Shown piece by piece: positions 24,711-36,300 of a stretch of DNA of 64,000 nt. Position 1 is the stretch's first letter, and each line of letters opens with the position of its first letter. A program made the translations under genes and the position numbers. The notes below the pieces were generated by a model that was not told the origin of the DNA, searched no databases, and was given only the letters and a program-made list of their open reading frames with translations. Source of the stretch: Acidovorax sp. (lineage in GTDB: Bacteria > Pseudomonadota > Gammaproteobacteria > Burkholderiales > Burkholderiaceae_C); NCBI GenBank assembly GCA_031277855.1, contig JAITLO010000004.1, positions 54,959-118,958 on the forward strand, in the 5' to 3' direction.

Positions 24711-25454
24711 GTGGAGCGCTCTGGAGCGGGCCGTTGGATTCCTGGGGTTGCCATGGTCTGCATGCAGTGTGCATGGGCAGGGGCAGCACCGCAGACAAAT
24801 AGCTTTCCCATGCAGACTTCGCGCATTCCGCATTCTCAAGGTTTGACAGCCCCGGCGGATGGAGTTTTCGACTTTGACATTGCCGCTCAACCGCTGGCTG
24901 TCGCGTTGCATCAATACGGTGAGATCTCAGGGCAGCCGGCGCTGTTCGATGCCAGCATGCTTGCCGGGCGTATTTCTTCGGCGGTGCAGGGGCGCTTTAC
25001 GGCCGGGCAGGCGCTGAGTCAGTTGTTGGCGCGAACGGGGCTGAAGGCCGAGCGTTTGAGTTCCGAGTACGGCGAGACCTATGTGCTCAAAGCCATCGCA
25101 GCGGCAGAGTCGCCAAGCGTGGTTGGCATGCTGGAGCGTTTACGGACAAACGCCTATGCGGCCCGGATTCAGCAAAGTATTTTGCGGACCTTCTGCGCCG
25201 ATGCGCGCACCGCGCCGGGCAACTATGGTGCGCTGTTTCGATTCCAGCTGGACAGCGAAGGCCAGGTGTTTGCACCGCGTGTGCTGGATGGCAGCGGTGA
25301 CGCACAGCGCGATGCCCTGCTGCTTGCCGCCTTGCGTGGCCTTCAACTGGGCAGTGCACCGCCAGCCGAGGTGGTGCAGCAGCCGTTGACCATGCTGCTG
25401 GTGCCTGACGAGCCGGGTGCTGCAAGCTGCGGGTCGTTACCGGGAGGGCACTGA
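24711..25454 (+). CDS. STN-domain periplasmic signalling protein (VreA-like, no receptor barrel)
   Basis: A 247-residue exported protein with a signal peptide (about 1-25, ending CAWAGA). Residues about 50-125 form a secretin/TonB N-terminal (STN) domain: FDFDIAAQPLAVALHQYGEI, the ALFDASMLAGRISSAVQG strand-turn, and LSQLLARTGLKAERL. The rest (about 140-240) resembles a TonB C-terminal fold. Normal signalling receptors have the STN domain before a 22-strand barrel; here the barrel is missing, as in P. aeruginosa VreA. It probably passes a periplasmic signal to the FecR-like protein. The GTG start at 24711 has GGGGAG 6 nt upstream. The sigma factor starts 2 nt after its stop. Confidence 0.8.
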   Translation: MERSGAGRWIPGVAMVCMQCAWAGAAPQTNSFPMQTSRIPHSQGLTAPADGVFDFDIAAQPLAVALHQYGEISGQPALFDASMLAGRISSAVQGRFTAGQALSQLLARTGLKAERLSSEYGETYVLKAIAAAESPSVVGMLERLRTNAYAARIQQSILRTFCADARTAPGNYGALFRFQLDSEGQVFAPRVLDGSGDAQRDALLLAALRGLQLGSAPPAEVVQQPLTMLLVPDEPGAASCGSLPGGH

Positions 25455-25456
25455 GA

Positions 25457-25975
25457 ATGTCGGGTGAAGCGCAACCAGTTTTGCTGGACTATCTCAACAA
25501 GAGCTATGCCAGCCTCAAGCGGCGCCTGACGTTGGTGCTGGGCAATGCCGATCTGGCCAGCGATGCACTGCATGACACCTGGATCCGGGTCAAAGACAAA
25601 GATGACCGTCGATTGATTGAGCAGCCCGGAGCCTATCTGATGCGTGTGGCAACCAATATTGCGGCCGATATTCAGCGAAGACAGCGCCGCTCCTTGTCGG
25701 GCGATGAGGTGGATGCGCTCTTGGCGGAAATGGAAGACCCCGCTCCTTGTCCGCAGCGCACGGCCGAGGCACGCTCGGACCTCAATGCCTTGACACAGCT
25801 CATGGCCTTGATGCCGGAGCGCCGTCGCGTCATTTTGGTGATGGTGCATTGGGAAGGGGTGGCGCAAAAAGAGGTGGCCAGCCGCTTGGGCACTTCTCTG
25901 CGCACGGTCGAGTACGAGCTGCGGCGCGCCCATGATGTGCTGGATGCACATATGGACTCCTTGGGGCTGAAATAA
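25457..25975 (+). CDS. ECF RNA polymerase sigma factor, FecI type (VreI-like)
   Basis: A 172-residue sigma factor with region 2 (LLDYLNKSYASLKRRLTLVL, ASDALHDTWIRVKD, AYLMRVATNIAADIQRR) and region 4 (LPERR-like LMPERRRVILVMVHWEGVAQ, KEVASRLGTSLRTVEYELRR). The form is that of iron-starvation/cell-surface-signalling sigma factors. It lies between an STN protein and a FecR-like anti-sigma factor, so it should be held inactive until the periplasmic signal arrives and then direct transcription of the downstream exoprotein genes. Target promoters were not identified with confidence. Confidence 0.88.
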   Translation: MSGEAQPVLLDYLNKSYASLKRRLTLVLGNADLASDALHDTWIRVKDKDDRRLIEQPGAYLMRVATNIAADIQRRQRRSLSGDEVDALLAEMEDPAPCPQRTAEARSDLNALTQLMALMPERRRVILVMVHWEGVAQKEVASRLGTSLRTVEYELRRAHDVLDAHMDSLGLK

Positions 25976-26020
25976 TTGCGGTTTTTCTGACCGCGGTTCG
26001 TTGCAATTGCATGGGCAGGA

Positions 26021-26057
26021 GCAAAAGCGTCAGCGACGCAATGGCGCGCGCTTTTGC
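26021..26057 (+). other. Inverted repeat in the sigma-anti-sigma gap
   Basis: GCAAAAGCG (26021-26029) pairs with CGCTTTTGC (26049-26057), while GCGTC-AGC-GACGC (26027-26039) is an overlapping alternative. The structure lies 47 nt before the FecR-like start and could tune its translation. Confidence 0.35.
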
Positions 26058-26104
26058 AGGACTCCGTATTGCACCGAACAGCGCTGGCAGCCAGACATCA
26101 CACC

Positions 26105-27085
26105 ATGAAGACATCTGCAAACAATCGGGACGCCGCGCGCCAAATGCTGCTGCAGCAGGCTTGGCAGTGGCTGCGTTTGCTGCATTCTGGTGTTGCCAAG
26201 GCCGAGGATGCCCAGGGCTTTCGGCAATGGGTGCGGGCCAGTGAAGCGCACCAAAGCGCTTACCAAGAAGCCAAGCGCCGTTGGGACAGTTTGCACAATC
26301 CTGCAGGAGCCTTGCTGCAGAACCAAGCGGATTTCGTGACAGTTTATGAGCGCAAGCTGCATGGGCGCCGTGCTTTCCTGGGAGGCATCGCCACCACCGC
26401 AGCAGTGGCGTTGCTCGCTGTCAATTATTCGCCTTGGGGTCTGTGGCCAACCTCCACCGAGCTGAGGGCCGATTACCGGACGGGAACAGGCGAGCAGCGC
26501 TCCATCGCGCTGAACGAGCATATTCACCTCACCTTGAATACCCGCAGCAGTGCGAGCCCGCAGATCAAAGAGGGTGGGGTCATAGGTCTGGAGCTGTTCA
26601 GCGGTGAGGCAGCGATTGAGCTGGCCGCCCTGAGCACCCCTTTCTTTGTGCGGGCGGGTGCGGGCAGCGTGAGTGCGGAGTCCGGGCAGTTTGAGGTTCG
26701 TCATCTGGCCCAGCAGGTATGCGTGAGTTGCATTGCAGGCGGTGTGCATCTGTCTCACCCCATGGGCAGCAGGACGCTGCAGGCCAATGAGCAAGTCATG
26801 TATGACGCGGGCTCTGTCACCAGCGTCAGCAGCGTGGACCCTCAGGCACTTTCATCCTGGCGGCGCGGTTTGCTGGTGTTCAAGCGGACGCCTTTGGGTG
26901 ATGCCTTGGACGAGATCAATCGCTATCGCCCTGGGCGAGTCGTACTCGTCAATGCTGCTGCGCGCGAGAAAAATGTGACCGGCAACTTTGCCATCGCCTC
27001 GCTGGATCTGGCGCTCGTACAGCTGCAGCATGTGTTCGGTTTGAAAGCGCGTTCCTTGCCGGGCGGGCTGCTGGTGCTGAGTTAA
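26105..27085 (+). CDS. FecR-like anti-sigma/sigma regulator (VreR-like)
   Basis: A 326-residue single-pass inner-membrane protein. A cytoplasmic sigma-binding N-terminus (about 1-85, with GFRQWVRASEAHQSAYQEA, the DUF4880 pattern) leads to a twin-arginine-like GRRAFLGG and a hydrophobic segment (about 90-110). The periplasmic FecR domain follows (RADYRTGTGEQRSIALNE...LELFSGEA) and ends in an STN-like C-terminal module (LLVFKRTPLGDALDEINRY...KNVTGNF). The ATG at 26105 (MKTSANNRD) is chosen because the upstream extension is not family-like. It is the third gene of the signalling unit. Confidence 0.88.
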   Translation: MKTSANNRDAARQMLLQQAWQWLRLLHSGVAKAEDAQGFRQWVRASEAHQSAYQEAKRRWDSLHNPAGALLQNQADFVTVYERKLHGRRAFLGGIATTAAVALLAVNYSPWGLWPTSTELRADYRTGTGEQRSIALNEHIHLTLNTRSSASPQIKEGGVIGLELFSGEAAIELAALSTPFFVRAGAGSVSAESGQFEVRHLAQQVCVSCIAGGVHLSHPMGSRTLQANEQVMYDAGSVTSVSSVDPQALSSWRRGLLVFKRTPLGDALDEINRYRPGRVVLVNAAAREKNVTGNFAIASLDLALVQLQHVFGLKARSLPGGLLVLS

Positions 27086-27302
27086 TCCGGACCAGCCATG
27101 GTCCTGGGGCAAGACGTGTTGGGGTTTTGCAGGAATTTTGCTGAAACGCTTGCGGGTTTACGTTGAATAGTTCGTTGTAGCCATATCGGGGGAGGCTTTG
27201 TTGTACATGCCTGTGTGCGCAGCATGTCTTCTCCCATGGATATGGCTGGCCGCAATGGAAGGACAGCCAAACGGTGTCGACTAACCATTGGGCAGAACCT
27301 AG

Positions 27303-30300
27303 ATGAACACACGCGCAAGCAGCAAGGACCACTCCATTCAACGCACCAGCCAGCTTGTGTTTCGGCGGGGGCCCATCGCTCAGGCCATTGCGCTGGCCTT
27401 GCTGGCAGGCACCACGGGCGTGGACGTCTGCGCACAAACCGCCTTCAGCCCCGGCTGGTTTGCTGCAAAAGGCGCGGTGCAAAGCACGGCGGCACAAACC
27501 GGCATGTTGCCCAATGGCCTGCCTGCCATGTCTTCGAGCAGTCCGGGCGCACAGCAGAAAAAAGCCAACGACCAGTTGGTGCGCTCCATCACCAACCTCA
27601 ATCTGGCGGCACGCGGCATTGCGGCGCAGCAGGCAGCCCAGGCTGCTGCGCGTGCGGCGGCATTGGCCGCAGGTGGTGGTGTGTCCGATGGCCTGTCCGA
27701 AGGCGGCCTGAAGATTGACAGCAACAGCCTCACCGCAGGCTGGATCAATGCCAACGCGCCCAAGCAGACCACGGCCGACGGCAAAACCCATGTGGCCATC
27801 GAACAAACGGCGGACAAGGCCATCTTGAACTGGGAGAGCTTCAACGTGGGCAAGAACACCACGTTGGAGTTTTTGCAGCAAAAAGACTGGGCCGTACTCA
27901 ACCGGGTGAATGATCCGAACGCACGGCCCTCGCAGATCCTGGGACAGATCAAGGCCGACGGCACGGTGCTGATCGTCAACGCCAACGGCATCATCTTCAC
28001 CGGCTCCAGCCAGATCAACACCCGAAACCTGGCGGCTGCAGCCGTGGGCATGTCGGATGCACAGTTCAAGAAAGGCCTGTTCAGCGATGCCCAGGGGACT
28101 GGTCATATCCCCACGTTTGCCAACGATCTGAGCAGCAATGCCAGCAGCTTCAGCCATGGCGCGGCCACGGCCGATGTGGTGGTCGAGGCGGGTGCCCGGC
28201 TGCAAACCCATCAGCCGTCCAGTGTGACCGAAGGTGGCGGCTATGTGCTGCTGCTGGGCCGCGAGGCACACAACAAGGGCGAAATCATCACCGCAGGCGG
28301 CCAGACCGTGCTGGCAGGTGGCGATGCCTTTGTGATCAAGCGCGGCCAGGGCTCGGACGCCAACCAGAACGCCACCACACGCGGCAATGTAGTGAATGCC
28401 TTGCAGCAAGCGGGTTCGACGGCGGGCCTGGTGCGCAACACCGGCCTGATTCAAGCCAGCACGGGGGACATCACGCTCACCGGGCGCGACGTCCGCCAGC
28501 AAGGCGTGGCGGTGGCCACGACTTCGGTGAATACCCGTGGCACGGTCCATCTGAACAATGCGCCCGGCGATGCCACTGGCCGCATCACGCTGGATAAAGA
28601 CAGTGTGACCACGGTGCTGCTCGACGAAAGCGTATCCACTGCACTTGATGCCCAGCGCGAGGCGCTGATCAAAGACTCCGACAAAGCCGGTGACGGCGTG
28701 CAGCACCGGCGCGACCAGTCACTGGTGCTGATCGACAGTGCCGGCAGTGTCGATTTCCGCAGCGATTCGCTGACCCTGGCCACCGGAGGCCAGATTCTGG
28801 TGAATGCCAAGGCCGCCGAGGTGGCTCAGGGGGCCACCATCGATGTCTCGGGCGCCCTGGGCGTGCGTGTGGCCATGGAGTCCAACAATGTGCTCATCAA
28901 TACCCAGGGCAATGAGCAGCGCGATGCCTCGGTCAACCGCGATACCAAAAACCTCAACAACAAGAACATCTGGGTGGACCGGCGCGATCTGGTGTTCGTG
29001 CCCGCAGGCACCAATGGCTACGAGACCGATCGCTGGTACACCGCAGGCGGTTTGCTGGAGGTGGGGGGCTATCTGGGCATCAGCGGCCACGGGATTGGCG
29101 AATGGATGGCCCAGGGCGGCACGGTGCAGTTTGCGGGCGGTCAGGTCCACACCCACCAGGGCAGCCTGATCAACCTGGCAGGCGGCACGCTGGATGTGCA
29201 GACCGGCTATGTGAACCAGACCTATCTGAAGGGCGCAGACGGTCGCATCTACAACGCTTCCACCGCCCCGGGCGACTTGCGCTACACCGGCTTGTACCAG
29301 GGGTTCGAGTCCACCCATGCACGCTGGGGTGTGACGGAAACCTATGCCTCGCCGCTGATTGCACCGGGCCGACGTCTGGAAAACGGCTACACCGTGGGCC
29401 GTGATGCGGGCAGGCTGGTGATTGCCACGCAGGGCGCCCAACTGGAGGGCACTGTCGATGGCAGCGCTTTCCAGGGCGAGCGCCAGATACGGGGCCGTGA
29501 CGCAGCATTGGACGGATACCGGCAGGCCCAAACGGCGGTGGCACAGCGTGGCCAGCTCATCATCGGTGCCTTGACCCCTGTGTATGACACGGGCACCAAG
29601 GGCTTGCGTGAGTCGCCCGCAGCGGTGATGTCGGATATCACCTTGGGTGGTCAGCCTGGGGCTGGCACACATCTGGATGCGGCCTGGATCAATGCCCAGA
29701 ATCTGGGCGCCTTGCAGGTCTATGCCAAGGGCCAGATCACCGTGGGAGAGGCCTTGCAGGTCACCCAGGAAGGGCAGATCGCGCTGCATGCCAGCGATGT
29801 GGCGGTAGAGGCCAATCTCACGGCGCGTGGCGGCAGCATCCAGCTGGGCGACATGGTGGCGCAGCATGTCAACACTGGCTGGAAAGAGCAGTCCATGGGC
29901 GGCGTGGCGGCCAATGGCTACACCCGGCAGGTGGTGGTGGGTCAGGGCGTGACGCTGGACGCCCGCGGTCTGTGGAGCAACCAGGCCCTTGATGCGGACA
30001 ACAGCAGCCTGCCTTTTGTGAATGGCGGCCGTGTGGTGCTGCGCAGCTCCGGCGACGTCAAGCTGGGCGAAGCCAGCCGCATCGATGTGTCTTCGGGGGC
30101 CGCGCTCAACGTCAAGGGCAAGCTGGGTGGCGGAAAAGGCGGCGATGTGACGCTGGCGGCCGGTATTCCTGCGGAAGGCATCAGTGGCGCCAAGCAGCTG
30201 GTGCTGGAGGGCGAGCTGCGGGGGTACGGCGTCAAGGGCGGCGGCACCATGCTGCTGCAGACCGGGGAGGCCGTGGTCATAGGTGGCCAGGTGAATGGCA

Positions 30301-33300
30301 GCAATGGCTTGCTGTTGGACACAGGCCTCTTCCAGCAAGGTTTTTCGCATTACGAGGTGAATGCGGCGGGTGGGCTGACGGTGGCCGAAGGCGCCAAGCT
30401 GGAAGTGGCCATGCCGGTGCTGCGTCTGGATGCGACGAAAGCCCAGACCAGCATGACGGGGGCCGATCCCTCTCAAGTGCTCGAAGTCTGGGAGCCCGCA
30501 CTGTTTGCAGAAGACCCGGCTCGCCAGCAGATGAAGCAGCGTGCCGGTGCCAGCCTGGCGCTGAACGCTGGCTCCGTGGCCCAAGCGGCGGCGCTGCTGG
30601 TTGGCAAGGGGGCCGAGGTGAAGGTCGATCCCGGTCAAAGCATCCGCTTGAGCGGCAATGCACAGATCACCATTGAGGGGGAACTGAAGGCACATGGGGG
30701 GCGCATTGCGGTGTTGAGTGGCGACCTGGGATCTGGCAATGATCTGAACCGCCCGGCCGGCATGCCCAATGCGCGCTCGCTGTGGATTGGTGAGCATGCC
30801 GTGCTCGATGTGTCCGGCCAGGCCCATACCGCCCTGGATGGCAATGGCCGTCCCTATGGCGTGGTGCAAAGCGGCGGCAGCATAGAGCTGGGTGCCAAAT
30901 ACAGCCTGGAGTCACGCAATGTCGACGCCATAGACGCTTTCCTTGTGGTCAAGAAGGGCGCGGTACTCAATGCTTCGGGCGCCAGCGGACTGGTGTATGT
31001 ACCAGGCCTGGGCGATATCTCCCTGGCCGGCAATGGCGGGACTATTGCGCTGAGTGCAGCCAACGGCCTCTTCATTGATGGGCAGCTCTCGGCCCATGCC
31101 GGCGGAGCAAGTGCCAAGGGCGGAACGCTGGCCATCAATTTGGAAACACCGGTTTACCTGGGCGTTGAACGCTTCAGCAAAAAAGGCGCCGCCGTTGATG
31201 ATGCCGTGCGCGTGCCGCGTGAGCTGGTGATCGAGCAGGTATTTGGCGGCAGCGGGCTGGATGACAGCGTGCAGGCAGGCCAGATGCACAGCAGCCTGGT
31301 CTATGGCAAGGCACGTTTTGGCGTGGACACGATCCAGGCAGGCGGTTTTGACACTGCCGCGCTGTATGCCAACGGCCTGCTGAGCTTCGATGGTGACATT
31401 GATCTGCACATGAAGCAGGCCCTCTATCTCACGGCCAGCAGCATGGGCCTCTCGACCCAGGCCGCTCGCGACAGCCAGGTGCATCTGAGCGCAGCTTATC
31501 TGCGCCTGTCGGGCTCCGTCCGCCGCGAGATCGATGGCTCCATCATGCCGAACCCGGTGTTTGGCTCCGGCAACGTCAATGCCGGTGGAGGCTTGCTGGG
31601 CGTGCCGCTGTTGGCCAAAAATGCGCACCTGCAACTTGAAGGCAGCATGGTCGATATCGTGGGGGAGCTTGGCTTTGGCGCGAGGGGCAGCATCGTGCTC
31701 AACGGGCCGACCAATCTGGCCGTGGAGCGCGACGCCTTCGGCACGGTGCGCATCGCCAGCCAGGGCGATCTGCGCCTGCGCAGTGCCAGCCTGTATTCGC
31801 CGAGTGACACCACGCTGGCGGCAGCGCAAATCTACGGCGAGGGCAATGTCATTGTCGGCCTGGTGAGCAAGCCCAACCAGTGGGGCAATCTGGTGCGCTC
31901 TTACGATACGGAGCGCCGGCTGGATATCGAACGCATAGGTACGGCCTTGCCTGCCATGCCTTACAACGTGTTTGGCGATATGGTGTTTGCGGCGGCCACC
32001 ATCAACCAGGGCGGCGTGTTGCGCGCTCCACTGGGCTCCATCACCTTGGGAGAGGCTGGCAGCAACGGCTATACGGGCATCGTCAATCTGCTGCCTGGCA
32101 GCATCACCTCGGTCAGTGCCAAGGGCTTGGTCATGCCCTATGGCGGCACGGTCGACGGTCTGATCTACAACTACAACGGCAAGGACGCCACCTATGTGGG
32201 CATAGGCCGAGAGCCCCGTGTGGAATTCAAGACGCATGCGCTGAATGCGCAGGAGGGCGCCTTGATCGATCTGTCGGGCGGAGGGGAGCTCACCGGTGCC
32301 GCCTTCTTGCAAGGCCGTGGTGGCTCCACCGATGCCCGCCTTTACCCGCTGGTGCAAATGGCCGAAGGCGGCTTTGTGCTGCCGGGCCTGGCCACCAACC
32401 CGGTCTACGCGATAGTGCCGGGCGCCCAGGCCGGCTATGCGCCCGTAGCCCCCGAAAAGGGCGCGGGCGACCCGGCCATAGGCCGCCAGATCACGATTGG
32501 CGAGGGCGTGCCCGGCCTGCCGGCCGGCACCTATACGCTGCTGCCTTCCTCCTATGCCTTGCTGCCGGGAGCCTTCCGGGTGGAGCTCAACGGCCTGGCC
32601 AGCAGCAAGGCCGCCTTTGGCAGCACCACGGCCATGCGCAATGGCTCCTGGAGCACCTCGGCGCAGCTGGGCATTGCCAATACCGGCTACAGCGATGCGC
32701 TGCCGACCCAGGTCATCCTGACGGCGGCAGACACGCTGCGCACCTACTCGCAGTACAACGAAACCAGCTATGCCGAATTTGCGCTGCAGCAGGCCGCCCG
32801 CGAAGGCGCTCCGGCACCGCTGCTGGAGCGCGATGGCAAGGCGCTGAACCTGACGTTGAGCGCTCCAGACATGACAGGCTCGCTCGGGCTGCCGCAACTG
32901 CGCTTCGCGGCCCAGGTGCTGGGCACGCCGGCTGCCGAGGGCAAGGGGACGGTGTTGCGTGTGCAGGGCGCCACAGACTTCGAAATACTGGCGCAGGGCG
33001 CCGCACCCACGGCAGGTTTCACCGGTATTTCGGTGCATGCCGACATGCTCAACCAGGTGGGCGCATCGCGCATGGAAATCGGCGGTGCGCTGGGCTCGAG
33101 CTATCTCGACCCCCAAACCGGCTCGCTGCAACGGGCCAATACCATCACGGTCGGTGGCGCTGGCACGCACAACATCGTTGTGCGCAGCGGGGCCCAGCTG
33201 CGAGCGGCCGATGTGTTTCTCATGAGCGGGCGCACCGATGGCGGCATCACCCTGGAGCAGGGAGCCAGCATCAACACCTTGGGCAAGGGGCGCACAGGCT

Positions 33301-36300
33301 ACGGTGCCGAGCAAGGCTATATCTACCAGCCGGGCCCCGTCTCCGTGCTGGCCGTGTCCAATAGCCAGCTGGATCTGCTGGCGCCGGCAGCGCCCAACCC
33401 CAATGACCCGGGCGTTGGTGCAGGTGCCATCGAACTCGGGGTTTGTGCTGCAAGCGTGGGCTGCAGCGGCGAAACCCGCCTGTACTCCGAAGGCACCATC
33501 GCCACGGCCACCGACAACCGCTTTGTGCTGGGTGACGCCGTGCGCTATGGCACACGCAATCTGTCGCTGGCGTTGGGGGGGGTCAACATCGGCAGTGTCC
33601 AGGCACTGGAGCGTGCGGCTGCCCGCGCTGCCTTGCCTGCCGGCATGGTGCTGAATCAGCAGGTGCTGGACCGCCTGATGTTGGGTGACACCAGCGCCGG
33701 GGCCCCAGCGCTGGAAGCGCTGTCGCTCACGGCCCGCGAATCGGTGAACTTCTTCGGCGATGTCACCCTGTCCACCTATGGCGTTGATGGAAAGTCGGCC
33801 CTGCAACGCCTGGTGCTGGGCACGCCAGCCATCTATGGATATGGCGCTGCAGATGATGTGGCACGTATCCATACCGACACGCTGATCTGGACCGGCGCGC
33901 GTACGCCTGCTGGCAGCATCGTGGCCGGTGGCCCCGGCACAGGCCAAGGCAAGCTGGTGGTCGATGCCCGTGAAATCGTCTTTGGCTACGGACCCAAGAC
34001 CCGGCCCGACACCGTGCGCGACCATGACAGACTGGCGCTGGGCTTTGCCAGCATGCACCTGAATGCCAGCGAGCGCGTGACCGCGACCCACAAGGGCTCG
34101 CTGGCGTTCTATGCATCGCAGGGTGCCTGGGATCCCATGGCCAAGGCCTATACCCGCAGCGGCGGTGATTTGTTCATCAGCACGCCGCTGCTGACCGGCA
34201 CGGCAGGTTCGATCAACAAAATCACGGCCGGTGGCGACATCCACGTGAGTGGCAGCGGAGCGGTGGCTCCCGACAATGCCACCTTGGCCGCAGCCCTGGG
34301 CGCCGAGCTGGCCTTGGACAGCAAGGGCGGCAAGCTGGTGCTGGATACGGCCGTGCTGCTGCCCAGCGGCAAGCTCAGCCTGTCCGCGCAGAACGACCTG
34401 GTTTTGGACGCAGGCGCGCAGCTGGATCTTGCCGGCCGCAAGATTGACTTCTTCGATGTCAGCAAATACAGCTGGGGCGGTGACGTGGCGCTGCAAAGCC
34501 GGGCGGGCAGTGTGGTGCAGGCGGATGCCTCGCGTATCCAGCTCTCTGCGGAGCACAACCGCGCCGGCAAGCTGGCGGCCGTGGCTGCCCAGGGCCGCAT
34601 TGCATTGGATGGCCAAATTGATGGCCGCAGCAGCGGTCACTACGACGCGGGCGGCACCCTGGTGCCGTATCTGGCGGGCCGTATCGATCTGTACGCCCAG
34701 ACCATTGATGATTTTGCGGGCCTTAACCACAGGCTGACCGCAGGTGGCGTCATCGGTGGCCGCAGCTTCCGGCTGGGGCAGGGTGATCTGAGCCTGGGCA
34801 GCGAACTCCAGGCCCATGAAATCAATGTCTCGCTGGACCAGGGGCAACTCACCGTCAACGGCCGCATCGACGCCAGCGGCGAGCAGGCCGGCAGCATTCG
34901 TCTGTCAGCCAAAAATGGTGTGAGCCTGGGTGGTGCCGCCGTGCTCGATGCCAGAGCCAGCGTGCTGCGCGTGGACAGCTATGGCAAGCCTATCGAGGCA
35001 CCGAATCGGGCAGTGATCGAAATAGACTCCGGCACAGGTCTGCTCTCCATTGCCAGCGGCGCACGCATGGACTTGCGCGTGGCAGGCAGCGCGCAGAACT
35101 TCGGCACCGTGGCTTTGAATGCCCCGCGCGTGGGCAGCAACGACGTGGCCATTGATGCGGCGGGCACGGTGGCCATCACGGGTGCCAAATCCATCCAGGT
35201 GAATGCCTTCATCACCGACAACAAGGCTGCGCCGGGCACCGAAGCCACCACTGACAGCAAGAGCTACCAAACCGTTGACCAGGATTACCTGAACCGCTTG
35301 AACGATGACAGTCGCAACTTCATCAATGCGGCACTGGCCAATGGCACGCTCATGCAAGGCAAGTTGGCTGGCCTGCGAGCCTATAGCGAACAGTTTCACC
35401 TGCGCCCTGGCGTGGAGGTGGTGGCCGACTTGCTGGTCAATCCGGATGGCAACTTGCATGTCGATGGCGACATCGACCTTTCGGGCCACCGCTATGCCAG
35501 CGTGAATCCGCATACGCAGCGGACCTCGGTGTACGGCTCGGGCGAGGCCGGTGCCCTGGTGCTGCGCGCAAAGGGCGATCTCGATGTGTTTGGCAGCATC
35601 AGCGACGGTTTTGACGGCAGCCGCCTCAAACCCTCGTTCGACAGCGTGGGCTGGGTGCTGACCAAGGGCCGGCAGCCATGGGCCTCCGATGTGGTGGTGC
35701 CGCGCGACGGCATGGTCACGCTGGATGCCGGCACGGTGTTCAACTCCGGCAAGGTGCTGAACTACGCGCTGCCCATCAATGCCATGCAAATGGCCGCGGG
35801 CACGCTGCTGCCGGCCAAGGCCTCGTTGGCGCAACCGCTGTCGCTGGCGCGGGGCACGGTGTTGAGTGCGGCCGTGTATGGTGCCAATGGGCAGTTGCTG
35901 TATGCCGCCGGCAGCGTTTTGGCCGATGCGGTGACGCTGCCTGCCCAAGCGCAGCTGGATGCCGGTTTCCGCCTGCCAGGGGCCGCGCAGATCGCCGCCA
36001 TGACCTGGCCGGCCGGCGTGGCCCTACCGGCACCACCTTCGGGCAATGCCGTGGTGCTGTCCAGTGCGATCGACTTGAAAAAAGGCGCTTTCATTCCCAG
36101 CGAAACCGATGTCAAGTTACCCGGCGGTGTGGACAGCGTGGATCTGCGCCCGCGTGATGCCCAGGGCAACCAGGGCCGCATCTGGGCACTGGCGCCGATG
36201 CTGGCAGCGGGCTCGCAGTCCTTCGATATCAGCCTGGTGGCAGGGGCGGACATGGCTGCGGCCGATCGCCTGGCGAGCTTGCCGGGAGGCACTGGCCACC

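Noticed and set aside
30912..34847. A 1311-codon open frame on the minus strand
   Set aside because: It is antisense to the giant exoprotein gene, has no domain or signal, is full of low-complexity H/Q/R/G, and is explained by GC-rich codon bias of the true gene.
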